NCBI RefSeq assembly: GCF_024462815.1
Contig: NZ_JANGCG010000010.1
Span: forward strand, 39,202 to 103,201
Origin: Gemmiger formicilis
Lineage (GTDB): Bacteria; Bacillota; Clostridia; Oscillospirales; Ruminococcaceae
Direction of reading: 5' to 3'
Length of the DNA stretch: 64,000 nt
In this document: positions 33,709 to 43,049 of the stretch, piece by piece
Position numbering within the stretch: position 1 is the first letter of the stretch
Layout: every line of letters begins with the position of its first letter
The notes under the pieces: model-generated
What the model saw: the letters and a program-made list of their open reading frames with translations, nothing else
Database searches by the model: none
What the model was told of the DNA's origin: nothing
Position numbers and translations under genes: made by a program

Positions 33709-35367
33709 TTACTCGACAACCAGAACGGCACCCTCGTCAATCAGGCTCTGCTTCTCGTCAAGGATTTCCTGATAACCGGCGTCCAGATACTCCTGGCAGT
33801 ACTCCTCGTACTTGGCCTCAAACTCGTCGGGGCTGCAGGTGATGCAGTCTACGTAGGCTTCCTGCCACAGGCTGTTCAGGTCGGTGCTGTACTCAGCGGT
33901 GGACTCGACTGCCTTGGTGAAGATGGGGGTAATCAGACCGTCGTTGGAGCCCTTCTCGCAGATGTCATAGGTCTGGTCGATAATCCAGTCATAGCCCTCG
34001 GGCGCCAGCAGGCTCTTGTTGGCCTTGAGGTTGGTCTCCTTGTCGCCGTAGCCCATAACCTCCTGAACGAGGCACCAGTAGTCCTTGTTGTTGTTCTGGC
34101 TCAGCTTGGCCTCACCGTCATAGTCGGAAATCTGGGTGGCAATGCCGTCGGCGTCAACCGTGTAGGTCTCGCCCTCAATGCCGTGCTGCAGGTAGGTCAG
34201 GTTCTCGGGCTGGCTCATCCAGTCAAGGAACATATAGGTAGCGGCGCGCTCCTCATCGGTAGCGTTGGCGTTGATACCCATAATCATACCGTAGCTGGGG
34301 TACTCATAGTAGTGTGCGCTGAAGCCGTCCGCAACGGTGTTGGAAACGGTGGAGCCCAGAACAGCAACCTCGGCGTTGGGGTCGTTGGCCTTCAGACTGT
34401 CGAACACATCGGTACCGTTGGACATATAGAAGCTGTAGGTAGCGCACTGGCCGGAGACGAACTTGCCCTTGGCCAGGGAGTCATCGGTGGTCAGGTAGAA
34501 CTCGGGGTCCATCAGACCGGCGTTGTACTTGGTGTTGGCATCCTGCAGGAAGTTCTTGGTGGCCTCCCAGGTGAAGGGTGCAACGTTCAGGTCCAGATAC
34601 TTGGCCAGATCCTCCTCGCTGGTGCCCTCGGGAATCCAGTTGTAGAAGTAGGTAAAGCTCTTGGTAATCAGCGGGTCATTCTCAACGCCCAGACCGGCAT
34701 CCTTGAAGGCCTGCAGGGCGGCAATCAGCTCCTCGTTGGTGGTGGGCACATCCAGACCGACCTGATCCAGCCAGTCCTTGCGAATCAGCGTAACCCAGTT
34801 GTAGTAGATGGGGTCGCGCTCTGCAAAGATGAAGGCGTTCTCGCCGTCCAGCTTGCCATAGGTCTCGATGGTGGACTTCATCTTGTCCCAGTAGGTAGGG
34901 GCGTAGTAGGCCACCTCGTCAAGGTCGATGGGCTGCATAGCACCCTCGGACCAGTAGTTGACGGCCTGCGGCATATCATAGTGGAAGATGATGCTGGGAG
35001 CGTTGCCGGCAGCAATCATCTGGTTGAAGTCCTGCACCTCGTTGGAGCGGGCAATGGCAACGTACTTGACGGTGACGTTGTACTTATCGCCGAACTCGGA
35101 CTGCACCCACTTGGTGTAGTAGTTGTCGGTGGGGTTCCAGCCCTCAAAGCCGCGGTCATACACAGGAATCTGGATGGTGACATTTTCCGGGAAGCCCGCA
35201 GAATAATCGGTGTAGCTGCCGGTGCTCTCGGCAGGGGCGGCAGCCTCGGTGGAAGAAGCGGCGCTCTCTGCCGTAGAGGTGGCAGCGGAGCTGGCAGACC
35301 CGCCGCAACCGGCGAGCAGAGTGGCGGTCATGGCAGCGGCCATGCCCAATGCAAGTGTCTTTTTCAT
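33709..35367 (-). CDS. Extracellular sugar-binding lipoprotein of an ABC importer (LplA-like)
   Basis: A 552-residue solute-binding protein. The lipoprotein signal has lipobox LLAGC (cysteine about residue 21), then a Ser/Ala/Thr-rich linker and a family 1 binding fold like LplA/YtcQ/YesO. YesO-type proteins bind rhamnogalacturonan oligosaccharides, and that is the favoured ligand here. It is the third gene of the transporter operon. No ATPase is encoded nearby; such CUT1 systems usually share an MsmX-type ATPase. Confidence 0.87.
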   Translation of the reverse strand: MKKTLALGMAAAMTATLLAGCGGSASSAATSTAESAASSTEAAAPAESTGSYTDYSAGFPENVTIQIPVYDRGFEGWNPTDNYYTKWVQSEFGDKYNVTVKYVAIARSNEVQDFNQMIAAGNAPSIIFHYDMPQAVNYWSEGAMQPIDLDEVAYYAPTYWDKMKSTIETYGKLDGENAFIFAERDPIYYNWVTLIRKDWLDQVGLDVPTTNEELIAALQAFKDAGLGVENDPLITKSFTYFYNWIPEGTSEEDLAKYLDLNVAPFTWEATKNFLQDANTKYNAGLMDPEFYLTTDDSLAKGKFVSGQCATYSFYMSNGTDVFDSLKANDPNAEVAVLGSTVSNTVADGFSAHYYEYPSYGMIMGINANATDEERAATYMFLDWMSQPENLTYLQHGIEGETYTVDADGIATQISDYDGEAKLSQNNNKDYWCLVQEVMGYGDKETNLKANKSLLAPEGYDWIIDQTYDICEKGSNDGLITPIFTKAVESTAEYSTDLNSLWQEAYVDCITCSPDEFEAKYEEYCQEYLDAGYQEILDEKQSLIDEGAVLVVE

Positions 35368-35419
35368 TGTTTTCCTCCTTATTGAAAAACAAATTGTTTA
35401 ACTACGGTTGGGGTCGTTA

Positions 35420-36352
35420 TCAGCCCTTGACAGCACCGACCATGGTGCCCTGCACGAAGTACTTCTGGATGAAGGGGTACACGCAGATGATGGGCACGGC
35501 GGCGAAGATGATACAGGCGGCCTTCAGCACCTCGGGGTTGGTCATCGAGACGGTGGCCACACCCTCGGTCTGGAAGCTCTCGCTTGCGGCGACAATCAGG
35601 TAGTAGAGCTTGAGCTGCAGCGGGCGCAGGGCCACATTCTGCTTGATGTAGTACAGCGCATCGGAGTAGGCGTTCCAGCGGCCGACGGCGTAGAACAGGG
35701 CGATGGTTGCCATAATGGGCTTGGACAGCGGCACCACAATCTTGCCCAGAATCGTGAAGTGGGAGGCACCGTCCAGACGGGCGGACTCAATCAGGCTTTC
35801 GGGGATGGAGCCCTGGAAGTTGTTCTTCATAATCAGCAGATTGTACGGTGCAAAGCACAGCGGCAGAATCAGGCACCAGATGGTGTCCAGCATATGCAGC
35901 TGGTTCATCAGCAGGTAGTCAGGAATCGTACCGGCGGTGAAGTACATCGTGAACATAATCATAAAGGTCATAACCTTGCGGCCGTGGAACTCCGGGCGGG
36001 TCAGCGCGTAGGCGGCGCAGACCGTCAGGAACATACCGATGGCGGTGAACACCACCGTGACCAGCACCGTGACCCACAGGGACTGCATAATGCTGGGGTC
36101 ATGGAAAACCTTGTTGTAGGCCTCCAGATTGATGCCGGTGTCGCTCAGCGGCAGAAGGATAACCTTGTTGGCCACAACGTAGGCATTATCGGAAAGGGAT
36201 TTTGCCAGAATGTGAATGAAGGGCAGGATGCAGGTCAGGGACGCCACACCGACAACCACAATGCAGAGGATATCAATGAGCAAATCAATGACGCGGGCCT
36301 TCGTCCACGGCTTTTTGTGTTTTTCAACAGCAGTTGCTGCGGTAGTAGTCAT
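35420..36352 (-). CDS. ABC sugar transporter permease (LplC/YesQ-like)
   Basis: A 310-residue permease with six membrane helices. The conserved EAA loop is ESARLDGASHFTILGKIVVPLSKPI, with the G before the coupling helix. It ends in the family tail KYFVQGTMVGAVKG. It forms the channel with the second permease. The start follows aaggaggg. It lies 53 bases upstream of the binding-protein gene and 15 bases after the first permease. Confidence 0.9.
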   Translation of the reverse strand: MTTTAATAVEKHKKPWTKARVIDLLIDILCIVVVGVASLTCILPFIHILAKSLSDNAYVVANKVILLPLSDTGINLEAYNKVFHDPSIMQSLWVTVLVTVVFTAIGMFLTVCAAYALTRPEFHGRKVMTFMIMFTMYFTAGTIPDYLLMNQLHMLDTIWCLILPLCFAPYNLLIMKNNFQGSIPESLIESARLDGASHFTILGKIVVPLSKPIMATIALFYAVGRWNAYSDALYYIKQNVALRPLQLKLYYLIVAASESFQTEGVATVSMTNPEVLKAACIIFAAVPIICVYPFIQKYFVQGTMVGAVKG

Positions 36353-36367
36353 ATCTGTGTGCCCTCC

Positions 36368-37321
36368 TTACAGCAGACCATCCTCGCCGAGCTTCTTGGC
36401 GATTTTGTCAGAGAGAATGACGAGAATGACACCGATAACGGACTGGAACAGGCCCAGCGCGGTGGACTCGCTGAATTTGTTGCCCTGGAACCATTTGTAG
36501 ACCAGCACGGGAATCGTGGTGGTGAACTCGGTCGCCTTGGCGTTGGACAAAGCCACGATACGCTCGAAGCTACCGCCCATGAGCTTGCCCAGCTGCATAA
36601 TCAGCATAACCACGATGGTGGAACGGATGCAGGGCAGCGTGACGTGCAGGCATTGCTGCCAGCGGTTGGCGCCGTCGACCTTGGCGGCCTCGTAGAGCTC
36701 GGCATTGACGTTGGTAATGGCGGCCAGATAGATGATGGTGCCCCAGCCCATTGTCTGCCAGATACCAATCAGCACGTAGCTGAACAGCCACCATGCGTCC
36801 TCCTGCAGGAAGGGAATCGGGCTGTGGCCCGCGTTGGCAATCAGCGTGTTGACAACGCCGGTGTTGGTGGCGAACATCGCGTAGGCCGTGGCGCCGATGA
36901 CAACCCATGACAGGAAGTGCGGCAGATAAAGCAGCGTCTGGGTGACGCGCTTGAACCACTTGACGCGGATTTCATTGAGCAGCAGCGCCAGAATAATCGG
37001 CATCGGGAAGCTGAACAGCAAATCCAGCACGTTGAGCAACAGGGTGTTGACAACGGCCTTGGTGAAGTCGCGGTGCTTGAAAACCTTCTTGAAGATTTCC
37101 AGCCCTACAAACTTGCTGCCGGCGTAGCCCTTGCCGATTTTGTAATCCAGAAAGGCAACCGACAGGCCGGTGTAGGCAAGATACTTGAAAACGATGATAA
37201 ACAGCATGGGCAGCAGCATCAGAGCGTAAAGCTGCCAGTCGCGCTTGAGGTAGTACATCGGGCCTTTTTTCTTCAGCGTATTGGCTGAAGGCTGCACCGC
37301 CGTACTTTTTTGTTTTGCCAT
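36368..37321 (-). CDS. ABC sugar transporter permease (LplB/YesP-like)
   Basis: A 317-residue permease with six helices. The EAA loop is YEAAKVDGANRWQQCLHVTLP. The start at 37321 (MAKQKSTAV) follows aaaggaggaaa; the longer frame has no site. It is the first gene of the transporter operon, divergent from an AraC-family regulator 415 bases away. Together with LplC and the binding protein it imports a pectin oligosaccharide. Confidence 0.9.
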   Translation of the reverse strand: MAKQKSTAVQPSANTLKKKGPMYYLKRDWQLYALMLLPMLFIIVFKYLAYTGLSVAFLDYKIGKGYAGSKFVGLEIFKKVFKHRDFTKAVVNTLLLNVLDLLFSFPMPIILALLLNEIRVKWFKRVTQTLLYLPHFLSWVVIGATAYAMFATNTGVVNTLIANAGHSPIPFLQEDAWWLFSYVLIGIWQTMGWGTIIYLAAITNVNAELYEAAKVDGANRWQQCLHVTLPCIRSTIVVMLIMQLGKLMGGSFERIVALSNAKATEFTTTIPVLVYKWFQGNKFSESTALGLFQSVIGVILVILSDKIAKKLGEDGLL

Positions 37322-37607
37322 AGTGCGTATTTCCTCCTTTAGCTTGCGTGCGCAGCGGCAACGTTGCCGTTTGTACCAGTTTTTCTTCTCGTTTGCTGAT
37401 TCTATTATGCACTTTGCCAACTGCAATTTCTATCGAATTTTTCATCATTATTATGCAAAAACGCTCAGTAATTTTTCTGTAACTTTTTGTGGAAAGGAAC
37501 ATTTAGTGCTGTTTCGGCATCATTTGTCCATATTATGGGGCGTTTTGTTGGTGCATTTTCACAAGCTAGCCGCCACTTTCTTATGCAGACTGCACAATGA
37601 TGGTCAT

Positions 37608-37651
37608 TTTTGCGCGTTTGCACTGGCATTTTGCGCAATTTGTGCTACAAT
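37608..37651 (+). promoter_or_regulatory. AraC-type tandem operator overlapping the araC promoter
   Basis: TTTTGCGC occurs at 37608-37615 and 37629-37636, again 21 bases apart. The second copy fills the spacer of a promoter with -35 CTGGCA (37623-37628) and extended -10 TGC-TACAAT (37646-37651), so binding would block the regulator's own promoter. The rest of the 415-base intergenic region (37322-37736) is AT-rich and holds no gene. Confidence 0.5.
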
Positions 37652-37736
37652 AAGGGTAACAAGCCAATATGGGCAGTCATATTTTAACATTTAATGGTAT
37701 ATATGTCAAAAAGATTGCCTGCTAGGGGGATTATTT

Positions 37737-38669
37737 ATGGGTCGACACGCCGCCAATGTCATTGAATACCGCAGTTATGACCTGCCGCCGCACTTTCCCA
37801 TCCGTCTGATTGCAGGCGATGACTGGCATATTTCCGATGTGCCCTCCGGCGTGCTGCACTTTCACAACTGCCTGGAAATCGGCCTGTGTGAGAGTGACAG
37901 CGGCAAGATGGATTTTGCGGGCACGGTGCTGCCCTTCAAAAGCGGCGATGTCACCGTGGTGGCGGGCGATGTGCTGCACACCACCTGGTCCGACCCGGGC
38001 TGTTCGAGCAAATGGCGGTACCTTTTTACCGACGCCGAGGAGCTGCTGCGCCCCTTCTTTGCGATTGACAAGCTGCCCAACACCCGACTGCTAAGCGGTC
38101 TGCTGAACGGCTGGTACGGCATCTTCCCCGCCGCAGACAATCCCAACCTCGCCTACTGCGTGCGCCAGATGATGCAGGAGATGGCCGACCGCAAGCTGAA
38201 TTATGAAATCAGCGTCCGCGGGCTGTTTGTTTCCTTTATAACAGAGCTGATGCGCCAGCCAGCCCAGGGCAGCACCGGTACGCCGATGGGCAGCATGGTC
38301 ATTGCCCCGGCGCTGACCTACATTAACAACCACTATATGGACAATTTCACCATCTGCGATCTGGCCGATGTCTGCAATATGAGCCAGTCCCACTTCCGCC
38401 GGGTCTTTCATGAGCTGATGGGCATTGGCCCGCTGGAGCACCTAAACCGCACCCGCATCACAAAGGCGTGCAGCCTGCTGCGTATGACCGATGAATCCAT
38501 CCTGACCATCGGCGAACAGGTGGGCTTCCGGTCGATGTCGAGCTTCAACCGCCACTTTGCCGAGGCGATGGGCTGCTCCCCCTCCGAGTGGCGGCGCAGT
38601 GTCGGCACCGGACGCAGCACCTCCATCCTCAAATACAACGGCTGGCTGACCCCGCCGCGGGACAAATAA
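37737..38669 (+). CDS. AraC-family transcriptional regulator with cupin-like sensor
   Basis: A 310-residue regulator. The N-terminal part reads as a cupin fold (CLEIGLCESDSGKMDF, FKSGDVTVVAGDVLHTTW). The C-terminal AraC domain carries two helix-turn-helix motifs (FTICDLADVCNMSQSHFRRVF and ILTIGEQVGFRSMSSFNRHFA). It is divergent from the pectin ABC importer and most likely activates it when a rhamnogalacturonan-derived sugar binds. The ATG at 37737 follows tagggggatt. Confidence 0.85.
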   Translation: MGRHAANVIEYRSYDLPPHFPIRLIAGDDWHISDVPSGVLHFHNCLEIGLCESDSGKMDFAGTVLPFKSGDVTVVAGDVLHTTWSDPGCSSKWRYLFTDAEELLRPFFAIDKLPNTRLLSGLLNGWYGIFPAADNPNLAYCVRQMMQEMADRKLNYEISVRGLFVSFITELMRQPAQGSTGTPMGSMVIAPALTYINNHYMDNFTICDLADVCNMSQSHFRRVFHELMGIGPLEHLNRTRITKACSLLRMTDESILTIGEQVGFRSMSSFNRHFAEAMGCSPSEWRRSVGTGRSTSILKYNGWLTPPRDK

Positions 38670-38674
38670 AAATG

Positions 38675-38707
38675 CCCGGAGGCATCAGTACAAGGTGCCT
38701 CCGGGCG
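38675..38707. terminator. Bidirectional terminator between AraC and the polyamine operon
   Basis: Stem GCCCGGAGGCA/TGCCTCCGGGC with flanking AT. The two genes converge here, 43 bases apart. Confidence 0.8.
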
Positions 38708-38712
38708 CTTAT

Positions 38713-39927
38713 TTATTGTGGGCTTCCCAGTCGGCGCTTGAAATCCTCATAGCCGAAGGAAACCGTTTTGTGAATCGTACCGTCCGCACGGCGGGCAAAG
38801 ATAGCCGGCAGCGGCATACCGTTGAAGGTGTTGTTCTTGCAGGTGGTGTAGATGGCCACATCGCCAAATACCAGCAAATCCCCCACCGCCGGGACGGCGT
38901 CAAAGCTGTAATCGCCGATGACGTCCCCGGCCAGACAGGTCGGCCCGGCCAGCCGCACGGTGCAGGAGCGCTCGTCCTTCTCCCCTGCCGCCAGCAGCGG
39001 CGGGCGGTAGGGCATTTCAATCACATCGGGCATATGGCAGGCGGCGCTTGCGTCCAGAATGGCTACCGTTGTATCGCCGTTCTGCACAACATCCAGCACG
39101 CGGGTCAGCAGATACCCTGCGTTCAGGGCGCACGCCTCGCCGGGCTCGAGATACACCGTCACGCCCCAGTCATTCCGGGCGCGGCGGATGCAGCGTTCCA
39201 GCGTCTGCATATCGTAGCCCGGGCGGGTGATGTGGTGCCCGCCGCCGAAGTTCAGCCACCGCATCCGGGGCAGAATATCCCCGAATTTTTCCGCGACAGC
39301 GTCCAGCGTGACAGCCAGCGCATCCGCGTCCTGCTCACACAGGGTGTGGAAATGCAGCCCATCCAACAAATCCAGCAGTGCCGGATTCTGCACCAGCGCG
39401 GCCTCCCACTGGGCGCGGGTGGTGCCAAGGCGGCTGCCCGGCGCGCAGGGGTCATAGATGGCGTGGCCGTCCTGCGTCGAACATTCCGGGTTGATGCGCA
39501 GCCCTACGCTTTTCCCCGCCGCTTTGGCCGCGGGACCGAATTTTGCAAGCTGTGCCGGGGAGTTAAACACAATGTGGTCGGCATACCGCAGCAGCTCATC
39601 CATCTCGTCCGCACGGTAGGCGGCGCAGAACACGTGCACCTCCCCGCCGGGCATTTCCTCCGCGCCCAGCCGCGCCTCAAACAGGCCGCTGGCCTCGGTG
39701 CCCGCCAGATGCTTTGCCAACAGCGGGTAAAAATCATAGTTGCTGAACGCCTTCTGCGCCAGCAGCACCTTGCAGCCGGTGCGCGCCGCCAGCGCGCCAA
39801 GGATTTCGGCATTCTGCGTCAGCGCGCCCTCGTCTATCAGGTAACAGGGGGTCGGCAGGGCGGCAAGCTCCGGCCCGGCATACCCACCGAGTGCCGCAAA
39901 CGGCGGCCGCGTATCGCGCTGCGCCAT
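38713..39927 (-). CDS. nspC: Carboxynorspermidine/carboxyspermidine decarboxylase
   Basis: A 404-residue PLP enzyme of the alanine-racemase-fold decarboxylases. LPTPCYLIDEGAL at the start and VLLAQKAFSNYDFYPLL with the PLP lysine are visible. Toward the end come LDASAACHMPDVIEMPYRPP and LAGPTCLAGDVIGDY, which hold the substrate-site cysteine region of NspC proteins. It converts carboxyspermidine to spermidine (or carboxynorspermidine to norspermidine). The ATG overlaps the stop of the dehydrogenase gene by one base (TGATG), so the two are coupled and form the alternative spermidine route. It is the last gene of the polyamine operon. Confidence 0.9.
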   Translation of the reverse strand: MAQRDTRPPFAALGGYAGPELAALPTPCYLIDEGALTQNAEILGALAARTGCKVLLAQKAFSNYDFYPLLAKHLAGTEASGLFEARLGAEEMPGGEVHVFCAAYRADEMDELLRYADHIVFNSPAQLAKFGPAAKAAGKSVGLRINPECSTQDGHAIYDPCAPGSRLGTTRAQWEAALVQNPALLDLLDGLHFHTLCEQDADALAVTLDAVAEKFGDILPRMRWLNFGGGHHITRPGYDMQTLERCIRRARNDWGVTVYLEPGEACALNAGYLLTRVLDVVQNGDTTVAILDASAACHMPDVIEMPYRPPLLAAGEKDERSCTVRLAGPTCLAGDVIGDYSFDAVPAVGDLLVFGDVAIYTTCKNNTFNGMPLPAIFARRADGTIHKTVSFGYEDFKRRLGSPQ

Positions 39928-41186
39928 CAGTCCACCAGCACAGGGCTGTGGTTCTCGCTGCGGGGCAGGCCGTATTTGTCCAGTGCGTCCAGGAACGGGT
40001 CTGGGTTGAACTCCTCGACCGTGTAGACGCCGGGCTTGGTCCACTCTCCCGTAAGCATCATCAGCGCGCCGCACATGGCCGGGACGCCGGTGGTGTAGCT
40101 GATGGCCTGACTGCCGACCTCGCGGTAGCACGCCTGATGGTCGCAGACATTATAAATATAGTAGCTCTTGGGCTTGCCGTCCTTGGTACCGGTGAAGATG
40201 CAGCCAATGTTGGTCTTGCCCTTGGTGCGGGGGCCGAGGCTGGCGGGGTCGGGCAGCAGTGCCTTCAGGAACTGGATGGGGACAATTTCCTGCCCATTGT
40301 AGTTGATGGGCGTGGTCGAGAGCATACCCACATCCTCTAAGCAACGCATATGGTCAAGGTAGCTCTGGCCGAAGGTCATAAAGAAGCGAATCCGCTTGAC
40401 GTCGGGCAGGTTTTTGCCCAGAGACTCAATTTCCTCGTGGTGGAGCAGATACATATCCTTATGGCCGACCTGGTCAAAGTCATACTCGCGCTTGATACTC
40501 ATCGGCGGGATTTCGACCCACTTGCCGTTTTCCATATAGCTGCCGGGAGCGGAAACCTCGCGCAGATTGATTTCGGGGTTGAAGTTGGTAGCGAACGCAT
40601 AGCCGTGGTCGCCGCCGTTGCAGTCCAGAATGTCAATCGTGTCGATGGTGTCAAACTCATGCTTGGCCGCGTAGGCGCAGTAGGCCTGCGTCACACCCGG
40701 GTCAAAACCGCAGCCCAGCAGGGCGGTCAGACCGGCATCCTCAAACTTTTTCTTGTAGGCCCACTGCCAGCTGTAGTCAAAGTAGGCGGAGAAGCCGGCC
40801 TCCTTGCAGCGCTTTTCATAGATAGCACGCCACGCGGGGTCATCGGTGTTTTCCGGTTCATAGTTGGCGGTGTCCATGTAGTTGACGCCACAGGCAAGGC
40901 AGGCGTCCATAATGGTCAAATCCTGATACGGCAGGGCGATGTTCATAACCAGATCAGGCTTATAACTGTTGATAAGGTCGCACAGCTGCTGCACGTCATC
41001 CGCGTCCACCTGTGCAGTGGTGATAACCGTCTTGGTGTTGGGAGCCAGCTTGGCGGCCAGTGCATCGCACTTGGACTTGGTGCGGCTGGCAATGCACAGC
41101 TCGGTAAAGACTTCGCTGACCTGGCAGCACTTGGAGATAGCAACACTGGCCACGCCGCCGCAGCCGATAACAAGAACCTTGCTCAT
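39927..41186 (-). CDS. Carboxyspermidine/carboxynorspermidine dehydrogenase (saccharopine dehydrogenase family)
   Basis: A 419-residue NAD(P)H-dependent reductase. The Rossmann motif VLVIGCGGVASVA is at the N-terminus, and the C-terminal saccharopine-dehydrogenase-like domain includes LGCGFDPGVTQAYCAYA. It condenses aspartate semialdehyde with putrescine (giving carboxyspermidine) or diaminopropane. The putrescine supply from SpeA and SpeB upstream favours carboxyspermidine. It is coupled to nspC by TGATG. It is separated from speB by 132 bases that contain a dispersed palindromic repeat. Confidence 0.88.
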   Translation of the reverse strand: MSKVLVIGCGGVASVAISKCCQVSEVFTELCIASRTKSKCDALAAKLAPNTKTVITTAQVDADDVQQLCDLINSYKPDLVMNIALPYQDLTIMDACLACGVNYMDTANYEPENTDDPAWRAIYEKRCKEAGFSAYFDYSWQWAYKKKFEDAGLTALLGCGFDPGVTQAYCAYAAKHEFDTIDTIDILDCNGGDHGYAFATNFNPEINLREVSAPGSYMENGKWVEIPPMSIKREYDFDQVGHKDMYLLHHEEIESLGKNLPDVKRIRFFMTFGQSYLDHMRCLEDVGMLSTTPINYNGQEIVPIQFLKALLPDPASLGPRTKGKTNIGCIFTGTKDGKPKSYYIYNVCDHQACYREVGSQAISYTTGVPAMCGALMMLTGEWTKPGVYTVEEFNPDPFLDALDKYGLPRSENHSPVLVD

Positions 41187-41230
41187 AGTAAATACTCCTT
41201 TTATTGATTCTATTATGTTTTTCTATCATT

Positions 41231-41260
41231 GCCTGTAGAGGCCGGGCATTGCCCGGCCCG
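41231..41260. repeat. Dispersed GC-rich palindromic repeat
   Basis: It reads ctgtagaggCCGGGCattG followed by CCCGGcccg. Related copies are at 45102-45134 and 45168-45202 upstream of trpS. Confidence 0.5.
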
Positions 41261-41318
41261 CAACGTAAAATGTACCGTTCGTTCCCGGTTTAACCTCCCG
41301 GGGCGTCGGGGACGTCGT

Positions 41319-42176
41319 TCACTTTTCCAGCGCCAGCAGCAGCTCACGCAGGACTTTGCAGGCCGTGGCCGTGGAAACGCCGCTCTGGTCCAGCATCGGG
41401 GCCAGCTCGTTGACGTCTGCAGCGATAATATTGGCCTTTGTCACGGTGCGGATGGCTCCCAGCAGCTGCAAAAAGCTCACGCCGCCCGCCTCCGGCGTGC
41501 CGGTGCCGGGGAACGCCGAGGGGTCAAGGCAGTCAAGGTCGATCGTCAGATAGACCGGCACGTTTGTCTTGCACAGCCAATCGGTCAACTCCTCAAGGCC
41601 GGTAAAGTCAAATTTGTGCATATCGGTGTGGCGGGCGGCAAACTGGAACTCCTCGCGCTCGCCGCTGCGGATGCAGAACTGGTGAATCCGCCCATCCCCA
41701 ATCAGGTCATGGCAGCGGCGCAGCACGCAGGCATGGCTCAGCTGTGCACCAAGGTAGTCATCGCGCAAATCGGCATGGGCGTCAAAGTGAACGATGTGCA
41801 GATCCGGGTAGTTGCGCACGGCCGCCCGCACCGCGCCCAAGGTCACAAGGTGCTCGCCGCCCAGCAGCAGCGGCAGCTTGCCATCCCGCAGGATTTCCGC
41901 AGCGCGGGATTCAATATCCACCAGCGCGCTCTCGCTGGAGCCAAAGCAGAGCTCCAAATCGCCGCTGTCAAACACGTTGCCATCTGTCAGGTCCTTGTCC
42001 TGATAGGGGCTGTAGGTTTCCAGCCCATAGCTTTCATGCCGCATGGCCGCAGGGCCGAACCGTGCGCCGGGGCGGTAGCTGGTGGTGGAATCAAACGGCG
42101 CACCATACAGAACAATGCTTGCCGTTCGGTAGCTGCTGTCGCAGCCGATGAAATTTTCTACGTTGCGGTGCAACAT
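41319..42176 (-). CDS. speB: Agmatinase
   Basis: A 285-residue ureohydrolase. Manganese-binding motifs are GGEHLVTLGAV, HFDAHADLRDDY and LTIDLDCLDPS(A)FPGTGTPE. It hydrolyses agmatine to putrescine and urea. The ATG at 42176 overlaps the speE stop (TGATG). It lies downstream of speA and supplies putrescine for the carboxyspermidine route. Confidence 0.92.
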   Translation of the reverse strand: MLHRNVENFIGCDSSYRTASIVLYGAPFDSTTSYRPGARFGPAAMRHESYGLETYSPYQDKDLTDGNVFDSGDLELCFGSSESALVDIESRAAEILRDGKLPLLLGGEHLVTLGAVRAAVRNYPDLHIVHFDAHADLRDDYLGAQLSHACVLRRCHDLIGDGRIHQFCIRSGEREEFQFAARHTDMHKFDFTGLEELTDWLCKTNVPVYLTIDLDCLDPSAFPGTGTPEAGGVSFLQLLGAIRTVTKANIIAADVNELAPMLDQSGVSTATACKVLRELLLALEK

Positions 42177-43033
42177 CAGCGATCCTCCACTTCGCGCAGC
42201 ATTTCTTCCAGAAACGCCGGCAGATAGAATGCCCCGACGTGCAGCCGGGTCGTATAATAGCGGGTGCGCATATTCAGCACCTCCCACGCAGCGCTGTCCA
42301 TATCGTTGATGGGATGATATTTTTTGCTGGCAAAGCCGAACAGCCAATATCCCGCCGCAAAGGTGGGGATGTGCGCCTGATACACCTTGCTGATGGGAAA
42401 GGTGCTGGCAATGCGCTTGTGGCTGCGCTGCATGGCGGTGGCGTCCTCGGCATAGAAGGGGCTTCCCTGCTGGTTCACCATAATACCATCGTCGCGCAGG
42501 GCATTGTAGCAGTTGCCGTAAAACTCGCGGGTGAAGAGTCCCTCCGACGGGCCGAACGGGTCGGAGGAATCCACGATGATAAGATCATACTCATCCTCGC
42601 ACCGGCGGATGAATTTGAGCGCGTTCTCGTAGTAGATATGCACGCGGCGGTCATCCATCCTGCAGGCGTTACCGGGCAGATAGGCGCGGCAGGCTTCAAT
42701 CACCTGCGGGTCCATCTCCACAAGGTCGATGCGCTCCACACGGTCATAGCGGGTCAGCTCCCGCACAACGCCGCCGTCCCCGGCACCGATGACCAGAATA
42801 TCCTTGGCGGTGCGGTGCACGGCCATCGGCACATGGGTAATCATCTCATCGTAGATGAACTCGTCGCGCTCGGTCAGCATAACATTGCCGTCCAGCGTCA
42901 GCACACGGCCAAACTCCGGCGTGTCAAAAATGTCAATGCGCTGGTAATCGCTCTGTTTGGAGTAAAGCTGGCGGTTGACCCGGATGCTGTGCTTGACATC
43001 GGGCGTGTGAAATTCAGAAAACCACATTTCCAT
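42176..43033 (-). CDS. speE: Spermidine synthase-like aminopropyltransferase
   Basis: A 285-residue protein with the complete spermidine synthase layout. An N-terminal beta-domain (ESVKHSIRV-like) is followed by a SAM-type Rossmann fold: ILVIGAGDGGVVRELTRY, LVEMDPQVIEACRAYLP and LIIVDSSDPFGPSEGLFTREF. It transfers aminopropyl groups from decarboxylated SAM. No speD is in this window, which leaves the donor open. It lies between speA (16 bases upstream) and speB (overlapping). Confidence 0.88.
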   Translation of the reverse strand: MEMWFSEFHTPDVKHSIRVNRQLYSKQSDYQRIDIFDTPEFGRVLTLDGNVMLTERDEFIYDEMITHVPMAVHRTAKDILVIGAGDGGVVRELTRYDRVERIDLVEMDPQVIEACRAYLPGNACRMDDRRVHIYYENALKFIRRCEDEYDLIIVDSSDPFGPSEGLFTREFYGNCYNALRDDGIMVNQQGSPFYAEDATAMQRSHKRIASTFPISKVYQAHIPTFAAGYWLFGFASKKYHPINDMDSAAWEVLNMRTRYYTTRLHVGAFYLPAFLEEMLREVEDR

Positions 43034-43049
43034 TCTGCAAACCTCCCTG

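Noticed and set aside
35408..36910. A 500-codon plus-strand frame across both ABC permease genes
   Set aside because: It is antisense to two permeases with clear EAA motifs, and its product is Gln/His/Asp-rich without a domain.
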